From Anabaena catenula FACHB-362 (GTDB taxonomy: Bacteria; Cyanobacteriota; Cyanobacteriia; Cyanobacteriales; Nostocaceae): a stretch of 55,288 nt of DNA. The translations under genes were made by a program, and so were the position numbers. The notes beneath the pieces are model-generated. The model saw only the letters and a program-made list of their open reading frames with translations. It was not told the DNA's origin and ran no database searches. The stretch is from contig NZ_JACJTQ010000038.1 in NCBI RefSeq assembly GCF_014698735.1, positions 1 through 55,288 of the forward strand, read 5' to 3'. Shown here in pieces: positions 35,057-44,421 of the stretch (position 1 is its first letter; each line of letters opens with the position of its first letter).

Positions 35057-35782
35057 TTAGGGGGTTGGTGTTGTTGTTGGTGTAGCAGTCGGTGTAGCTG
35101 TTGGTGTAGCAGTCGGTTTAACTGTTGGTGTAGCAGTCGGTTTAACTGTTGGTTTAGCAGTCGGTGTAGCTGTTGGTGTAGCAGTCGGTTTAACTGTTGG
35201 TTTAGCAGTCGGTTTAACTGTTGGTTTAGCAGTCGGTTTAACTGTTGGTTTAGCAGTCGGTGTAGCAGTCGGTGTTGGTGACGGTGTAGCTGTTGGTGTT
35301 GTTGGTAGGCCGATAACTGTCTTAGCTTCTTCATTCAACTTTTGACGAAGTGCTAAATCAGCAATACCAGTTTCCGTTAATTGATTTTTTTTCTGATACT
35401 CCTTCACTAATTCTTCCAGCCGAGTGCTGTAAAATTGATCGCGGGGCAGGAGAGGATTAGGCTTCAGCACAGCATTTAAATTCCCTTGGAGAATTTGCAC
35501 AATGTTAGCTGCAAAAGCTTGAGTTTTTGGGCCTGCTTGACCATCAACATTTAACCTGTAGCCTTTTTGAAACTCGCTAATTGCTTTTTTAGTTTCCTCA
35601 TCGGTCAATGAATCATTTGTTACTTTGACCTTATAGCCCAAGCCACGCAGTACAGCCCGAAATTCTTGCGGCTTGTAATTACGCTGACGGACAGCAAACG
35701 CTGTACCTGAAATCACAGTGCTAACTGTTAATACACAGATAACAGCAATAGTTGCCTTTGATTTTCCCAAATCACACCACAT
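35057..35782 (-). CDS. Exported peptidoglycan-binding-like protein with Thr-Pro repeat tail
   Basis: A 241-residue protein. Residues 1-32 ([20 protein letters not shown]) are a signal peptide or anchor; about 40-145 holds two peptidoglycan-binding-domain-1-like repeats ([20 protein letters not shown] followed by [40 protein letters not shown]). Residues about 165-241 are a low-complexity TPTATPT/KPTVKPT tail encoded by 18-bp tandem repeats. The start ATG 35780-35782 has AAGGAG 9 bp upstream; a longer frame starts 30 bp earlier. The tail resembles wall-spanning proline-rich linkers. Function is unknown. Confidence 0.78.
   Translation of the reverse strand: MWCDLGKSKATIAVICVLTVSTVISGTAFAVRQRNYKPQEFRAVLRGLGYKVKVTNDSLTDEETKKAISEFQKGYRLNVDGQAGPKTQAFAANIVQILQGNLNAVLKPNPLLPRDQFYSTRLEELVKEYQKKNQLTETGIADLALRQKLNEEAKTVIGLPTTPTATPSPTPTATPTAKPTVKPTAKPTVKPTAKPTVKPTATPTATPTAKPTVKPTATPTVKPTATPTATPTATPTTTPTP
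35060..35300. repeat. Coding tandem repeats (about 18 bp)
   Basis: The plus strand reads repeated units of GTTGGTGTAGCAGTCGGT and GTTGGTTTAGCAGTCGGT, about 13 in all. The period of 18 (a multiple of 3) keeps the reading frame, so unit number can change the tail length without breaking the gene. Confidence 0.9.
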
Positions 35783-36012
35783 TCTTACAACTCCTTTGGA
35801 TGAAATCAGCAAAATAGAAATACTAACAGAAGTATCTTAAGTTTCTGTAAGCTGTTATTTTTCAAATATTCATGAATTTTGATTAATTAGAATCTGATTG
35901 ATTATTAACCACTATGAATCAATTTTTGTTTGACATCTATCAATAGTCAGATATTTTATTGGCAGCGCTAAAAACATAAAGATCGTGAGTTGTATATACT
36001 TAGTAAATATAA
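35783..36012. promoter_or_regulatory. Divergent promoter region
   Basis: 230 bp of AT-rich DNA between the minus-strand Thr-Pro protein and the plus-strand membrane protein; both promoters should be here. No operator was recognised. Confidence 0.4.
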
Positions 36013-37410
36013 ATGCGTAAATTAAAATCCCCCAAGCAACGAAATCTATGGTTTGAAAGGTTAATGGCAATTACTGCCACTGTTAACTTAGGTTTAGTTT
36101 TGTTTGATATGAGCTACGTACAATGGAGAGATTTCTATTACCGAATAATTCCTCAAATTACGTACATTTATGACCCTATTAAAGGTATTGAACCCCATCG
36201 AGACACGAAAAAATATCTGGAAACAGTAACGGAACTAGAACAACAGATCAGCCAAACAGGGCTAAACTCACCTGAGGTAAAAATCAAGCTAGAGGAAATG
36301 AAGCGTCTCAGTAGCGAGATGATTGATAGTAATCCCTTTGTGGGTGCAGGTAAGAGTGGATCTCTGGAAAAAATTAAAAACCGGATGCGGGAACACATTG
36401 GACAAGAATCGGCAAAACTCGCCTTTGCTACTTTTTGGAGTCCGGTGTATTTATCTAAGCATGGTTGGATTCAAGAAATCAATTTTTTCAACCAGCAAAT
36501 TCGCCCTTCGATTGCTACCAACTATTATCGCAAAATAGGTGAGAATGGGGAATTTTTGGATGATTTCTGGCTAATTGATTTACCGTTCTTAGTCATATTT
36601 GGTTTGGATATGCTAGGACGTACTTTCTATATTAAACGCCAAAATCGCAATTTAAGCTGGTTAGAAGCGATATTGTGGCGTTGGTATGACTTATTTTTAC
36701 TAATTCCGTTTTGGCGTTGGCTGCGCTTTATACCAGTATTGGTGCGTTTAGATCAAGCACAGTTAATTAATCTATATTTAGTCAGACGACAAATTCACCA
36801 AGGTATATTGTCCAATTTTGCCGAAGAAATCACAGAAATTGTGGTAGTGCGGGTAATCAACCAGGTTCAGGGATCGATTCAGCGAGGTGAGATCACGCGC
36901 TGGCTGTTACAGCCAGAAAAAGAACGTAGATACATAGATATTAATAATATAAATGAAATAGAAGCGATCGCGGGACTTTTGGTACAAACCATAGTCAATC
37001 AAGTACTACCCAAAATTCAGCCAGAAATTAATGCCATTTTGCGTCACAACATTGAAACAGCTTTCCAGCAAGTACCACTTTATCGTAATTTGCTGAAGCT
37101 TCCAGGAGTGACACAGGCACAAACACAGCTAAGTGAGCAACTAGCAACTCAAATCACCACTAATCTATATATTGCTTTGGTTAGCGCCATTAAAGATCCA
37201 GTAGCAGCCAAACTTTCAAGTCAGTTATTAGAAAAATTTACTACTGTCTTTAGTTCCGAACTTCAAGAAAAACACGTACTTAGAGAAATTCAAAGTTTAC
37301 TCAATGACTTTTTAGAAGAAGTCAAAATTAACTACGTTCAACGCTTATCCCAAGAGGATATTGACCAGATTATCGAGCAAACACGACAAATGCGATCCCT
37401 GCGTCCTTAG
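36013..37410 (+). CDS. Conserved membrane protein of unknown function
   Basis: A 465-residue protein I do not recognise by family name. A first membrane segment lies at about 14-31 (RLMAITATVNLGLVLFDMSY), a second at about 198-211 (FWLIDLPFLVIFGLDML), and a third region, about 233-262, is Arg/Trp-rich and hydrophobic (LFLLIPFWRWLRFIPVLVRL), recalling the end of a voltage-sensor-like S3-S4 module. The C-terminal 200 residues are predicted helical with regular charged/hydrophobic spacing (ITEIVVVRVINQVQGSIQRG). It seems to be a typical cyanobacterial protein. The sensor-like reading is inference from composition only. Confidence 0.6.
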   Translation: MRKLKSPKQRNLWFERLMAITATVNLGLVLFDMSYVQWRDFYYRIIPQITYIYDPIKGIEPHRDTKKYLETVTELEQQISQTGLNSPEVKIKLEEMKRLSSEMIDSNPFVGAGKSGSLEKIKNRMREHIGQESAKLAFATFWSPVYLSKHGWIQEINFFNQQIRPSIATNYYRKIGENGEFLDDFWLIDLPFLVIFGLDMLGRTFYIKRQNRNLSWLEAILWRWYDLFLLIPFWRWLRFIPVLVRLDQAQLINLYLVRRQIHQGILSNFAEEITEIVVVRVINQVQGSIQRGEITRWLLQPEKERRYIDINNINEIEAIAGLLVQTIVNQVLPKIQPEINAILRHNIETAFQQVPLYRNLLKLPGVTQAQTQLSEQLATQITTNLYIALVSAIKDPVAAKLSSQLLEKFTTVFSSELQEKHVLREIQSLLNDFLEEVKINYVQRLSQEDIDQIIEQTRQMRSLRP

Positions 37411-37481
37411 CCTTGCGATCGCCAGCATATGTTCAGACAACTGATAACTGATAACTGAAAAAAATACGCTACACTCATGTT

Positions 37482-37566
37482 AGGGGCGAACCGACATTGG
37501 TTCGTCACAAGACTTCTTGGAAGATATCCCTATCGCAGGAAGTGGGTCGAAGCCCACTTTTTTTAT
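37482..37566 (+). promoter_or_regulatory. rimP leader with terminator-like hairpin
   Basis: A first hairpin GCGAACC/GGTTCGT (about 37486-37505) is followed by AAGTGGGT (37540-37547) pairing with GCCCACTT (37552-37559, one G-T pair) around CGAA, and then a T tract to 37564, just 13 bp before the rimP ATG. This is the layout of a transcription attenuator. Terminator-like rimP leaders have been described in bacteria. Confidence 0.65.
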
Positions 37567-37577
37567 TGAATTCTCGC

Positions 37578-38039
37578 ATGACTCATCCCTTAGTTCCACA
37601 AATTATTGACTTGGCCACACCAGTAGCAGAAGAACTCGGATTGGAAATTGTAGGCGTAGTTTTTCACACAAATCAAAGTCCACCAGTTTTGCGGGTAGAT
37701 ATTCGTAATCCTCAACAGGATACTGGTCTCGATGATTGTGAGCGAATGAGCCGTGCTTTAGAAGCCGAATTAGATGTGGCAGAGATCATTCCAGATGCTT
37801 ATATGTTAGAAGTATCTAGCCCTGGAATTTCGAGGGAACTGGTGACTGACAGGGAATTTATTTCCTTTAAGGGATTTCCAGTAGTTATCTCCACTTCTCC
37901 ACCCCACAACGGACAACAAGAGTGGATTGGTCACTTAATTCGCAGGGATGAAACAACAGTTTACTTAAACCAAAAAGGTCGTGTAGTGGGAATTCCCCGT
38001 TCCCTAATTACCAGGGTGCAGATTGATGAGCGTCACTAA
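37578..38039 (+). CDS. rimP: Ribosome maturation factor RimP
   Basis: RimP binds 30S precursors and is needed for 30S maturation. The 153-residue product has [40 protein letters not shown] and the family signature [20 protein letters not shown] near 75-95. ATG 37578 was chosen because the family starts here; a frame opening 81 bp earlier would place the coding sequence over the leader hairpin. It heads the rimP-nusA-ylxR-infB cluster, conserved in many bacteria. Confidence 0.95.
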   Translation: MTHPLVPQIIDLATPVAEELGLEIVGVVFHTNQSPPVLRVDIRNPQQDTGLDDCERMSRALEAELDVAEIIPDAYMLEVSSPGISRELVTDREFISFKGFPVVISTSPPHNGQQEWIGHLIRRDETTVYLNQKGRVVGIPRSLITRVQIDERH

Positions 38040-38306
38040 TCAGGTTTAGATTTTAGATTTTAGCTTAGGGGTTTTAGATAAGAATGTAAGAGGATATTTT
38101 AAAAGTTATTGGTGATGTATCAAATACTTTTAACTTCCCTGAAATCCCTGTGAAAAGGGTAACAATGAGAAGATTATTCCCCCTTTTTAAAAGGGGTATA
38201 GTGGGATATTGATACAACTTGATACTGTACAAACATCCTTATAAAAGGCAAAATCTAAAATCCAAAATTGTCCTGGGTGATTAAATGAAAATGAAGGAGC
38301 TTGCTT
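38040..38306. other. Spacer between rimP and nusA
   Basis: About 267 bp; includes a CCCCTTTT/AAAAGGGG hairpin near 38180-38197 and AT-rich GATTTTAG-type repeats. No gene seen. Confidence 0.5.
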
Positions 38307-39584
38307 ATGTCAATGGTCACTTTACCTGGATTAAAAGATTTAATTGAAAGTATCAGCCGTGAGCGAAACTTACCCCGATTAGCAGTTCAATCAGCTATTA
38401 GAGAAGCACTACTTAAAGGTTATGAACGCTATCGTCGCGCCCAAAATTTAGAGCGCAAACAATTCGATGAAGATTATTTTGATAATTTTGAAGTAGAACT
38501 TGATATTGATGGAGAAGGATTTCGCGTTCTTTCTACTAAAACCATCGTTGAAGCAGTTAACAACTCCGACCATCAAATTTCCCTAGACGAAGTGCAACAA
38601 GTAGCGCCAGAAGCTCAATCTGGAGACTCCGTAGTACTGGATGTCACCCCAGACCAAGGAGAATTTGGGCGCATGGCTGCCATGCAAACAAAGCAAGTAT
38701 TGGCACAAAAATTGCGAGATCAACAGCGCCAAATGGTGCAAGAAGAGTTCCAAGATTTAGAAGGAACAGTTCTGCAAGCCAGAGTTCTGCGGTTTGAGCG
38801 CCAATCTGTGATTTTGGCAGTTGCCAGTGGTTTTGGTCAGCCAGAAGTAGAAGCTGAATTACCAAAGCGGGAACAATTACCTAACGATAATTATCGGGCA
38901 AATGCCACATTTAAGGTCTATCTCAAAAAAGTTTCCCAAGGTCAGCAACGTGGACCACAGTTGTTGGTTTCCCGTGCCGATGCTGGTTTGGTAGTTTATT
39001 TATTTGCCAACGAAGTACCGGAAATTGAAGATGAAGTAGTACGAATTGTGGCAGTAGCTAGAGAAGCTAATCCTCCTTCCCGTTACGTAGGTCCCCGGAC
39101 TAAAATTGCAGTAGATACCCTAGATCGTGATGTAGACCCAGTTGGGGCTTGTATTGGCGCTAGAGGATCACGAATTCAAGTTGTAGTCAATGAATTGCGG
39201 GGAGAAAAAATAGATGTAATTCGCTGGTCTCCTGACCCAGCCACCTACATCGCTAATGCCTTGAGTCCAGCACGGGTAGATGAAGTGCGCCTGATGGACC
39301 CGGAAACACGCCAAACCCACGTCCTAGTTGCTGAAGATCAACTGAGTTTAGCTATTGGTAAAGAAGGACAAAATGTCCGATTAGCTGCCCGCTTGACTGG
39401 TTGGAAAATCGATATTAAAGATAAAGCTAAATATGACCATGTAGCAGAGGATGCTAAATTTATGGCTGTCAGGGCAAAATATCAACCGGAGGATGATGAA
39501 AATGATATGGAGGAACTAGAGGATGAAAATCAATACGAATTAGAATTAGAGGAAGATAATTTTGACACCAGAGAGGAAAATTAA
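38307..39584 (+). CDS. nusA: Transcription termination/antitermination factor NusA
   Basis: NusA binds RNA polymerase and nascent RNA and modulates pausing, termination and antitermination. The 425-residue product has the N-terminal polymerase-binding domain (LPGLKDLIESISRERNLPRL), S1 domain (about 130-200), KH domains (VGACIGARGSRIQVVVNELR; IGKEGQNVRLAARLTGWKID) and an acidic C-terminal tail (ENDMEELEDENQYELELEED) instead of the two AR repeats of E. coli NusA, as in other cyanobacteria. AAGGAG at 38294-38299 selects ATG 38307. Confidence 0.96.
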   Translation: MSMVTLPGLKDLIESISRERNLPRLAVQSAIREALLKGYERYRRAQNLERKQFDEDYFDNFEVELDIDGEGFRVLSTKTIVEAVNNSDHQISLDEVQQVAPEAQSGDSVVLDVTPDQGEFGRMAAMQTKQVLAQKLRDQQRQMVQEEFQDLEGTVLQARVLRFERQSVILAVASGFGQPEVEAELPKREQLPNDNYRANATFKVYLKKVSQGQQRGPQLLVSRADAGLVVYLFANEVPEIEDEVVRIVAVAREANPPSRYVGPRTKIAVDTLDRDVDPVGACIGARGSRIQVVVNELRGEKIDVIRWSPDPATYIANALSPARVDEVRLMDPETRQTHVLVAEDQLSLAIGKEGQNVRLAARLTGWKIDIKDKAKYDHVAEDAKFMAVRAKYQPEDDENDMEELEDENQYELELEEDNFDTREEN

Positions 39585-39725
39585 TTCTCAAGTGCTTTTG
39601 GAAGTTTGTTGTCTGTTAACTGTCAGCCATCAAACATAAACAGGAAAGCATTTGTCAGGTGTCAAAATAGACAAGAGCTAATTTTTGGCAACCACAAACA
39701 CCTGACCTGACTGAACATAAGCCCG

Positions 39726-39995
39726 ATGAAACCAAATTATCGGCGTTGCATTAGTTGTCGTCGAGTAGGATTAAAAGAAGAGTTTTGGCGGATAGTCCGC
39801 GTCTTTCCATCTGGAAAGGTACAATTAGATCAGGGCATGGGGCGTTCTGCCTATATTTGTCCCCAAACTAGCTGCCTACAAGCGGCTCAGAAGAAAAATA
39901 GATTAGGGCGATCGCTACATGGAACAGTGCCAGAAACACTGTATCAAACATTGTGGCTGCGTCTAACCCAAAACAATACCCAAAATCAAATTTAA
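39726..39995 (+). CDS. ylxR: YlxR/RnpM family RNA-binding protein
   Basis: An 89-residue DUF448 protein (RnpM), reported to bind RNase P RNA in Bacillus. It shows RRCISCRRVGLKEEFWRIVR and GRSAYICPQTSCLQAAQKKN, the family's C-x2-C and GRSAY-C...C motifs. It sits between nusA and infB as in most bacteria; only 141 bp separate it from nusA, but infB is 487 bp away. Confidence 0.92.
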   Translation: MKPNYRRCISCRRVGLKEEFWRIVRVFPSGKVQLDQGMGRSAYICPQTSCLQAAQKKNRLGRSLHGTVPETLYQTLWLRLTQNNTQNQI

Positions 39996-40482
39996 TTGGA
40001 ACAACTTGACAACGATAATCTCTAGAGCAATTGTGACGAAAGCCGAACAATTCGCACTCTCATCACACCCTCTGGTATCGTTGGGGTTAGTGCCAAAATA
40101 GTAAATGGGTGTCAAAGGCAAGCGCCTCTCCAAAATTAAAGAGGGACGACGAAGCAATACTCCCAAAAAGTTTTACTTGATTGTGTTGTGGAAGACTCAG
40201 AATCAGCAAAACAAGAACCATTAGCATGGCAACCTGGTAGCGCTAAAGCGCAGTTCGGCGTTGGGGTTCTTCACAAAATTTTTGTTGAAAAAACTTTTGT
40301 GGATGCCCATTAACCACCACTCTAGGTGGTGATGCCAGCGGTAAACCGAAACATCTCTCTTTCCTAATTGGAGGCACCGGCAACATCACCAAGGGCAACC
40401 TAAAAAACAGTGATCAAAGGATGGAGATGTCACAAACCAGGCAACCATCCGCTAAAACTGTAAATTAAAGGGGAAAGAGTGG
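39996..40482 (+). promoter_or_regulatory. Long leader upstream of infB
   Basis: 487 bp between ylxR and infB, with base composition closer to genes than to spacers. It holds hairpins CACCACTCTAGGTGGTG near 40314-40330 and GGATGG...CCATCC (about 40419-40448). A 39-codon ATG frame (40105-40224; MGVKGKRLSKIKEGRRSNTP) is basic and could be a small protein, but has no strong ribosome site. The region probably carries an infB promoter and a structured 5' untranslated region. Confidence 0.45.
40105..40224 (+). CDS. Possible 39-residue basic peptide upstream of infB
   Basis: ATG to TAG, encoding a very basic peptide (MGVKGKRLSKIKEGRRSNTP then KKFYLIVLWKTQNQQNKNH). It is not in frame with ylxR or infB. 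Evidence is limited to composition and location in a long leader; it could be chance. Confidence 0.2.
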   Translation: MGVKGKRLSKIKEGRRSNTPKKFYLIVLWKTQNQQNKNH

Positions 40483-43400
40483 ATGAACAACGGCAAAGTT
40501 AGAATCTACGAATTATCAAAGGAATTGAATTTGGATAACAAGGAGCTATTAGCAATTTGCGACCAGCTCGACATTGCGGTCAAAAGCCATAGCAGCACGA
40601 TTTCAGAATCCGAAGCTGAACAAATTCGTATGGCTGCGGAAAAACTGGCAACTACGAGTGTCACGTCAAAAAAGGAACAAGGTACAAATAGTCATAAACC
40701 AAATTCACCCCAACCTGGCGGACGTAACCGACCTGCTCCAGCAAATAAACAGCAAATTTTGGAAATTCGCAAACCCAAAATATTGAGAAACACTACCTCC
40801 AACGCCCCAGAGGCGTCAGTTGCTAACAATACCCAAGTTGCTTCGTCTGATAGCCTGAGTGGCATATCCCTTCGGGAGCCGGAGGCATCAGACATGGTCA
40901 ATTCTCCCTCACCTCCACGGCCTTTCGCTACACCAGTCTCACCCATGAAGCCGACGGCACCAACTCGACCTGTACCCCGGAATCAATCGGAGACCCCGCA
41001 GAAACCTAATATCGCGGAACCGGATCAGACACCTAATCCAAACCCGATACCGGAAAAAATAGCAGCGGAAAAACCAGAAAAAGTAGTTTCCCCAAGGCCA
41101 AAACCAGAAAAAGCACCAAAACCTCAACTGGTGAGTCCACCGACAAGACCTGCGGAGGAAACCGAATCTGCCAGTGAGCAGCTATCTCAGGCAGAAAAAC
41201 CGATCCTTAAACGAGACCAACCTAAGCCAAAAGTCGGCAAGCCAACCACAGATCAGACCCCGCAGGCAGCACCACAAAGGCAGACTCGTTCAACTCCCTC
41301 ACCGCTAAAACCGGAACAGAGGGGAAGTAGACCATCTGCACCTGGAACATCAACGGATGTCCAACGGCCAAGACCAGCACGTCCTGGTGAATCGCCTGTT
41401 GCGCCAATCGCTACTCCACCAAGACACATGGTGGGAGCAGGGGCAAAGAAAGAGGGCATGGATGATGCACCAATCGCACCTGATCTCCTCGATTTAAAAC
41501 GCCCAACACCACCTCGCCTAGCTAAAGGCGGCAAAAAGTGGCAGGAAGAGGAAATAATTGACGAGATTAAAGAGAAGGCTAAGATTGGGCCGAAAGGCAA
41601 GCGAGTCAAACCCATCCTCGATGATGATTTTGAAGAGGACGATTTACTGGATGAAGAGGGTCTGGAAATTCCAGCAACCGTCCAGGTCAGTCTTTCCATA
41701 GCCCGTCCTCCTAAGCCCAAGTCTACTCGTCCTGCACAGCAACCAACATTAGTTGCTGCCGCACCAACTACGAGAAATAAAAAATCTGGTTCTTACCGCG
41801 ACCAAAACCGTCGTCAACAAGAAGTAGAGGTCAAACAAGAACGTCCAGCAAAACTGGTCGTCACAGGACCGCTGACAGTACAAGAGTTGGCTGAGGGCTT
41901 GGCCGTTGCCGATACAGAGATTGTGAAAATCCTGTTTATGAAAGGCATGGCCGTAAGTATCACCCAAAATCTGGATATTCCGACAATTACTCTGGTAGCC
42001 AAAGAACTAGAAGTAGAAGTAGAAGTCGCTGAACCAGAAGCCGAAGCCAGGAAAGTCACAGAAATGATTGACGTGGCAGACTTGGAACACTTGATTCGCC
42101 GTCCGCCTGTTGTGACAATTATGGGTCACGTAGACCACGGGAAAACCACTCTACTCGACTCAATTCGCAAAACTAAAGTGGCTGCTGGTGAAGCAGGCGG
42201 TATTACACAGCACATTGGTGCATACCATGTGGATGTGGAACATGAGGGCAAACCACAACAGATAGTCTTCCTAGATACTCCTGGACACGAAGCTTTCACA
42301 GCTATGCGAGCCAGAGGAGCGCGGGTGACAGACATTGCTGTACTGGTAGTGGCTGCCGATGATGGTGTCCGTCCCCAAACTATCGAAGCTATTAGCCATG
42401 CTCAAGCAGCGGGAGTTCCCATTGTTGTCGCAATCAACAAGATTGACAAGGAAGGCGCACAGCCTGAGCGCGTCAAACAAGAACTAACCAATTATGGTCT
42501 GACAGCAGAAGACTGGGGCGGTGAGACAATCATGGTTCCTGTCAGCGCGATCAAGGGCGAAAATCTGGATACCCTGTTGGAAATGATCTTGCTGGTAGCT
42601 GAGGTAGGAGAACTATCTGCTAACCCAAATCGTGTGGCTAAGGGAACAGTAATTGAGGCTCATTTGGATAAAGCCAAGGGTGCAGTTGCTACCTTGCTGA
42701 TTCAGAACGGAACTCTCCACGTTGGAGATATGCTGGTAGCTGGCTCGGCATTTGGTAAAGTCCGGGCAATGGTTGATGACAGAGGCAAACGTGTAGAAAT
42801 TGCTAGTCCTTCCTTTGCCGTTGAGGTACTGGGTTTAAGTGATGTCCCAGCCGCTGGGGATGACTTCGAGGTCTTCCAGAACGAAAAAGAAGCACGAGCT
42901 TTAGCAAGCGATCGCGCCGACAAACAACGCCAATCTCGCTTGTTACAAGGACGTGTAACCCTCACAACCCTATCGGCTCAAGCACAAGAAGGCGAGTTGA
43001 AAGAACTCAACTTGATCCTCAAGGGAGATGTTCAAGGTTCTGTAGAAGCCATTATCGGCTCTCTCAAGCAAATTCCACAAAACGAAGTCCAAATTCGGAT
43101 GCTGTTGGCTACTGCTGGCGAAATCACAGAAACAGATATCGACTTAGCTGCTGCTAGTAACGCCGTTATCATTGGCTTCAACACTACCTACGCCAGTGGC
43201 GCTAGGCAAGCCGCCGATGAAGCGGGTGTGGATGTGCGGGAATACAACATCATCTACAAACTCCTGGAAGATATCCAAGGAGCTTTGGAAGGTCTTCTTG
43301 AGCCAGAATTGGTAGAGGAATCCTTGGGACAAGCAGAAGTACGTGCCGTCATCCTCATCGGTCGTGGTGCAGTTGCAGGTTGCTATGTTCAATCTGGTAA

Positions 43401-43620
43401 GGTAGTTCGTAATTCCAAACTGCGAGTACGTCGTGGTAATAAAGTGATCTACGAAGGCGTTCTTGACTCCCTCAAACGGATTAAAGAAGATGCCCGCGAG
43501 GTTAACTCTGGTTATGAATGCGGTATCAACATTGATAAATTCCATGACTGGGCTGAAGGTGACATCATCGAAGCCTATCAGATGGTCACCAAGCGTCGTA
43601 CTTTAACACTGACTAAGTAG
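40483..43620 (+). CDS. infB: Translation initiation factor IF-2
   Basis: IF-2 is the GTPase that brings initiator tRNA to the 30S subunit. The 1045-residue product has the N-terminal IF2N helix region ([20 protein letters not shown]), a long Pro/Lys/Glu-rich disordered segment (about 55-440), a second IF2N motif ([20 protein letters not shown]), the G domain ([17 protein letters not shown] near residue 546; [12 protein letters not shown]) and domains II-IV (to [10 protein letters not shown]). Length is typical of cyanobacteria with long linkers. Start ATG 40483 follows AAAGGGGAAAGAG. The linker contains a 49-bp palindromic insertion at 40845-40893 (separate entry). Confidence 0.96.
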   Translation: MNNGKVRIYELSKELNLDNKELLAICDQLDIAVKSHSSTISESEAEQIRMAAEKLATTSVTSKKEQGTNSHKPNSPQPGGRNRPAPANKQQILEIRKPKILRNTTSNAPEASVANNTQVASSDSLSGISLREPEASDMVNSPSPPRPFATPVSPMKPTAPTRPVPRNQSETPQKPNIAEPDQTPNPNPIPEKIAAEKPEKVVSPRPKPEKAPKPQLVSPPTRPAEETESASEQLSQAEKPILKRDQPKPKVGKPTTDQTPQAAPQRQTRSTPSPLKPEQRGSRPSAPGTSTDVQRPRPARPGESPVAPIATPPRHMVGAGAKKEGMDDAPIAPDLLDLKRPTPPRLAKGGKKWQEEEIIDEIKEKAKIGPKGKRVKPILDDDFEEDDLLDEEGLEIPATVQVSLSIARPPKPKSTRPAQQPTLVAAAPTTRNKKSGSYRDQNRRQQEVEVKQERPAKLVVTGPLTVQELAEGLAVADTEIVKILFMKGMAVSITQNLDIPTITLVAKELEVEVEVAEPEAEARKVTEMIDVADLEHLIRRPPVVTIMGHVDHGKTTLLDSIRKTKVAAGEAGGITQHIGAYHVDVEHEGKPQQIVFLDTPGHEAFTAMRARGARVTDIAVLVVAADDGVRPQTIEAISHAQAAGVPIVVAINKIDKEGAQPERVKQELTNYGLTAEDWGGETIMVPVSAIKGENLDTLLEMILLVAEVGELSANPNRVAKGTVIEAHLDKAKGAVATLLIQNGTLHVGDMLVAGSAFGKVRAMVDDRGKRVEIASPSFAVEVLGLSDVPAAGDDFEVFQNEKEARALASDRADKQRQSRLLQGRVTLTTLSAQAQEGELKELNLILKGDVQGSVEAIIGSLKQIPQNEVQIRMLLATAGEITETDIDLAAASNAVIIGFNTTYASGARQAADEAGVDVREYNIIYKLLEDIQGALEGLLEPELVEESLGQAEVRAVILIGRGAVAGCYVQSGKVVRNSKLRVRRGNKVIYEGVLDSLKRIKEDAREVNSGYECGINIDKFHDWAEGDIIEAYQMVTKRRTLTLTK
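40845..40893 (+). repeat. Palindromic element inside the infB linker
   Basis: GTCTGAT (40845-40851) and ATCAGAC (40887-40893) close an imperfect palindrome whose centre is CCCTTCGGGAGCCGG. The motif resembles the dispersed GC-rich palindromes found between genes in this window (for example 26152-26335), yet here it is translated ([14 protein letters not shown]) in the disordered linker. Confidence 0.5.
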
Positions 43621-43631
43621 TGTTGAGTAGA

Positions 43632-43725
43632 GAGTGCTGAGTGCTGAATGAATTTATGAGTGTTGGGTTGAAGCTATTTTTGGTTCAACACTCAAAAAAA
43701 GAAAACTCAGCACTCATGACTCATA
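43632..43725 (+). terminator. Nested hairpin after infB
   Basis: GAGTGCTGAGT (43632-43642) and ACTCAGCACTC (43705-43715) enclose GAGTGTTG (43659-43666) with CAACACTC (43686-43693). It begins 12 bp after the infB stop and probably ends the cluster's transcript, although no long T tract follows the outer stem. Confidence 0.55.
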
Positions 43726-44223
43726 TAATTTAAAAAAATTCTCTGTTTAATTAACAACAAGTTATACCAGTTTAGATTTTGGATTTTGGATTTTGGATTT
43801 GGCAAAAGTTGTTACATAAACTTTTGCTCCTTCCATCGGTCTCAATCATTTTTTAAATTGGGATTATTTTTGCAAATTCCTCTGAGTCTAATGCCAGTTT
43901 TAGTGACTAATGACACAGAATTTGCTGCTATAGAACCGTTATCTTTAGAAAAGATTAAGTAAAAATTGGCCATTTTCAGGCTACGCAAGAATCACATCTT
44001 GTTTTCTGAGATAGATTTTAGGTTTGGTTTGCACTGTTCATATCTTCCCCCTGATGGGTAAAACAAATCATCAATCCAAAATCCAAAATCTAAAACTGTT
44101 GGACTATAAAAGTTCAATCAGTGAAAAGTGAACTGTTAAGAGTGATAAAGCGAATGCTGGGGAACTTAAACCCAGTCATGAAACTGATAACTGATAACTC
44201 TTAAAAATGAAGAATGAGGGACT
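43726..44223. other. Spacer between infB and a 65-residue gene
   Basis: About 500 bp, AT-rich, with GATTTTGGATTTTGG-type and AATCCAAAATC-type repeat units near 43775-43800 and 44075-44090. No gene or RNA recognised. Confidence 0.6.
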
Positions 44224-44421
44224 ATGGCTCAAATTTCAGCTTCTAGCACCGGCCAATTTTCTCGTGATACTCAAATTTGGCACAACCTTAAATATGTAAT
44301 CTCTGCTAGTTCTGGTTTCCAAAGCTGGCAACTAGAGTGTAACGCTCAATTACAGGGTCTGCGCCTAGAACAGCAAGTCCAAAAGTATTTACGAGAAACT
44401 TTAGAAACTTTAGCTTATTAA
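44224..44421 (+). CDS. Conserved small cyanobacterial protein
   Basis: A 65-residue protein (MAQISASSTGQFSRDTQIWH, ending LRLEQQVQKYLRETLETLAY). I recall close relatives in other Nostocales with the same ends, none with a known function. It is small and helical in the C-terminal half, with no signal peptide or metal motif. The upstream 60 bp include GAATGAGGGACT, giving a GAGGG-type ribosome site at 6-10 bp. Confidence 0.65.
   Translation: MAQISASSTGQFSRDTQIWHNLKYVISASSGFQSWQLECNAQLQGLRLEQQVQKYLRETLETLAY

Noticed and set aside
35011-35334. Minus-strand frame rich in HQQLNRLL
   Set aside because: Alternative frame of the 18-bp repeats of the Thr-Pro protein.
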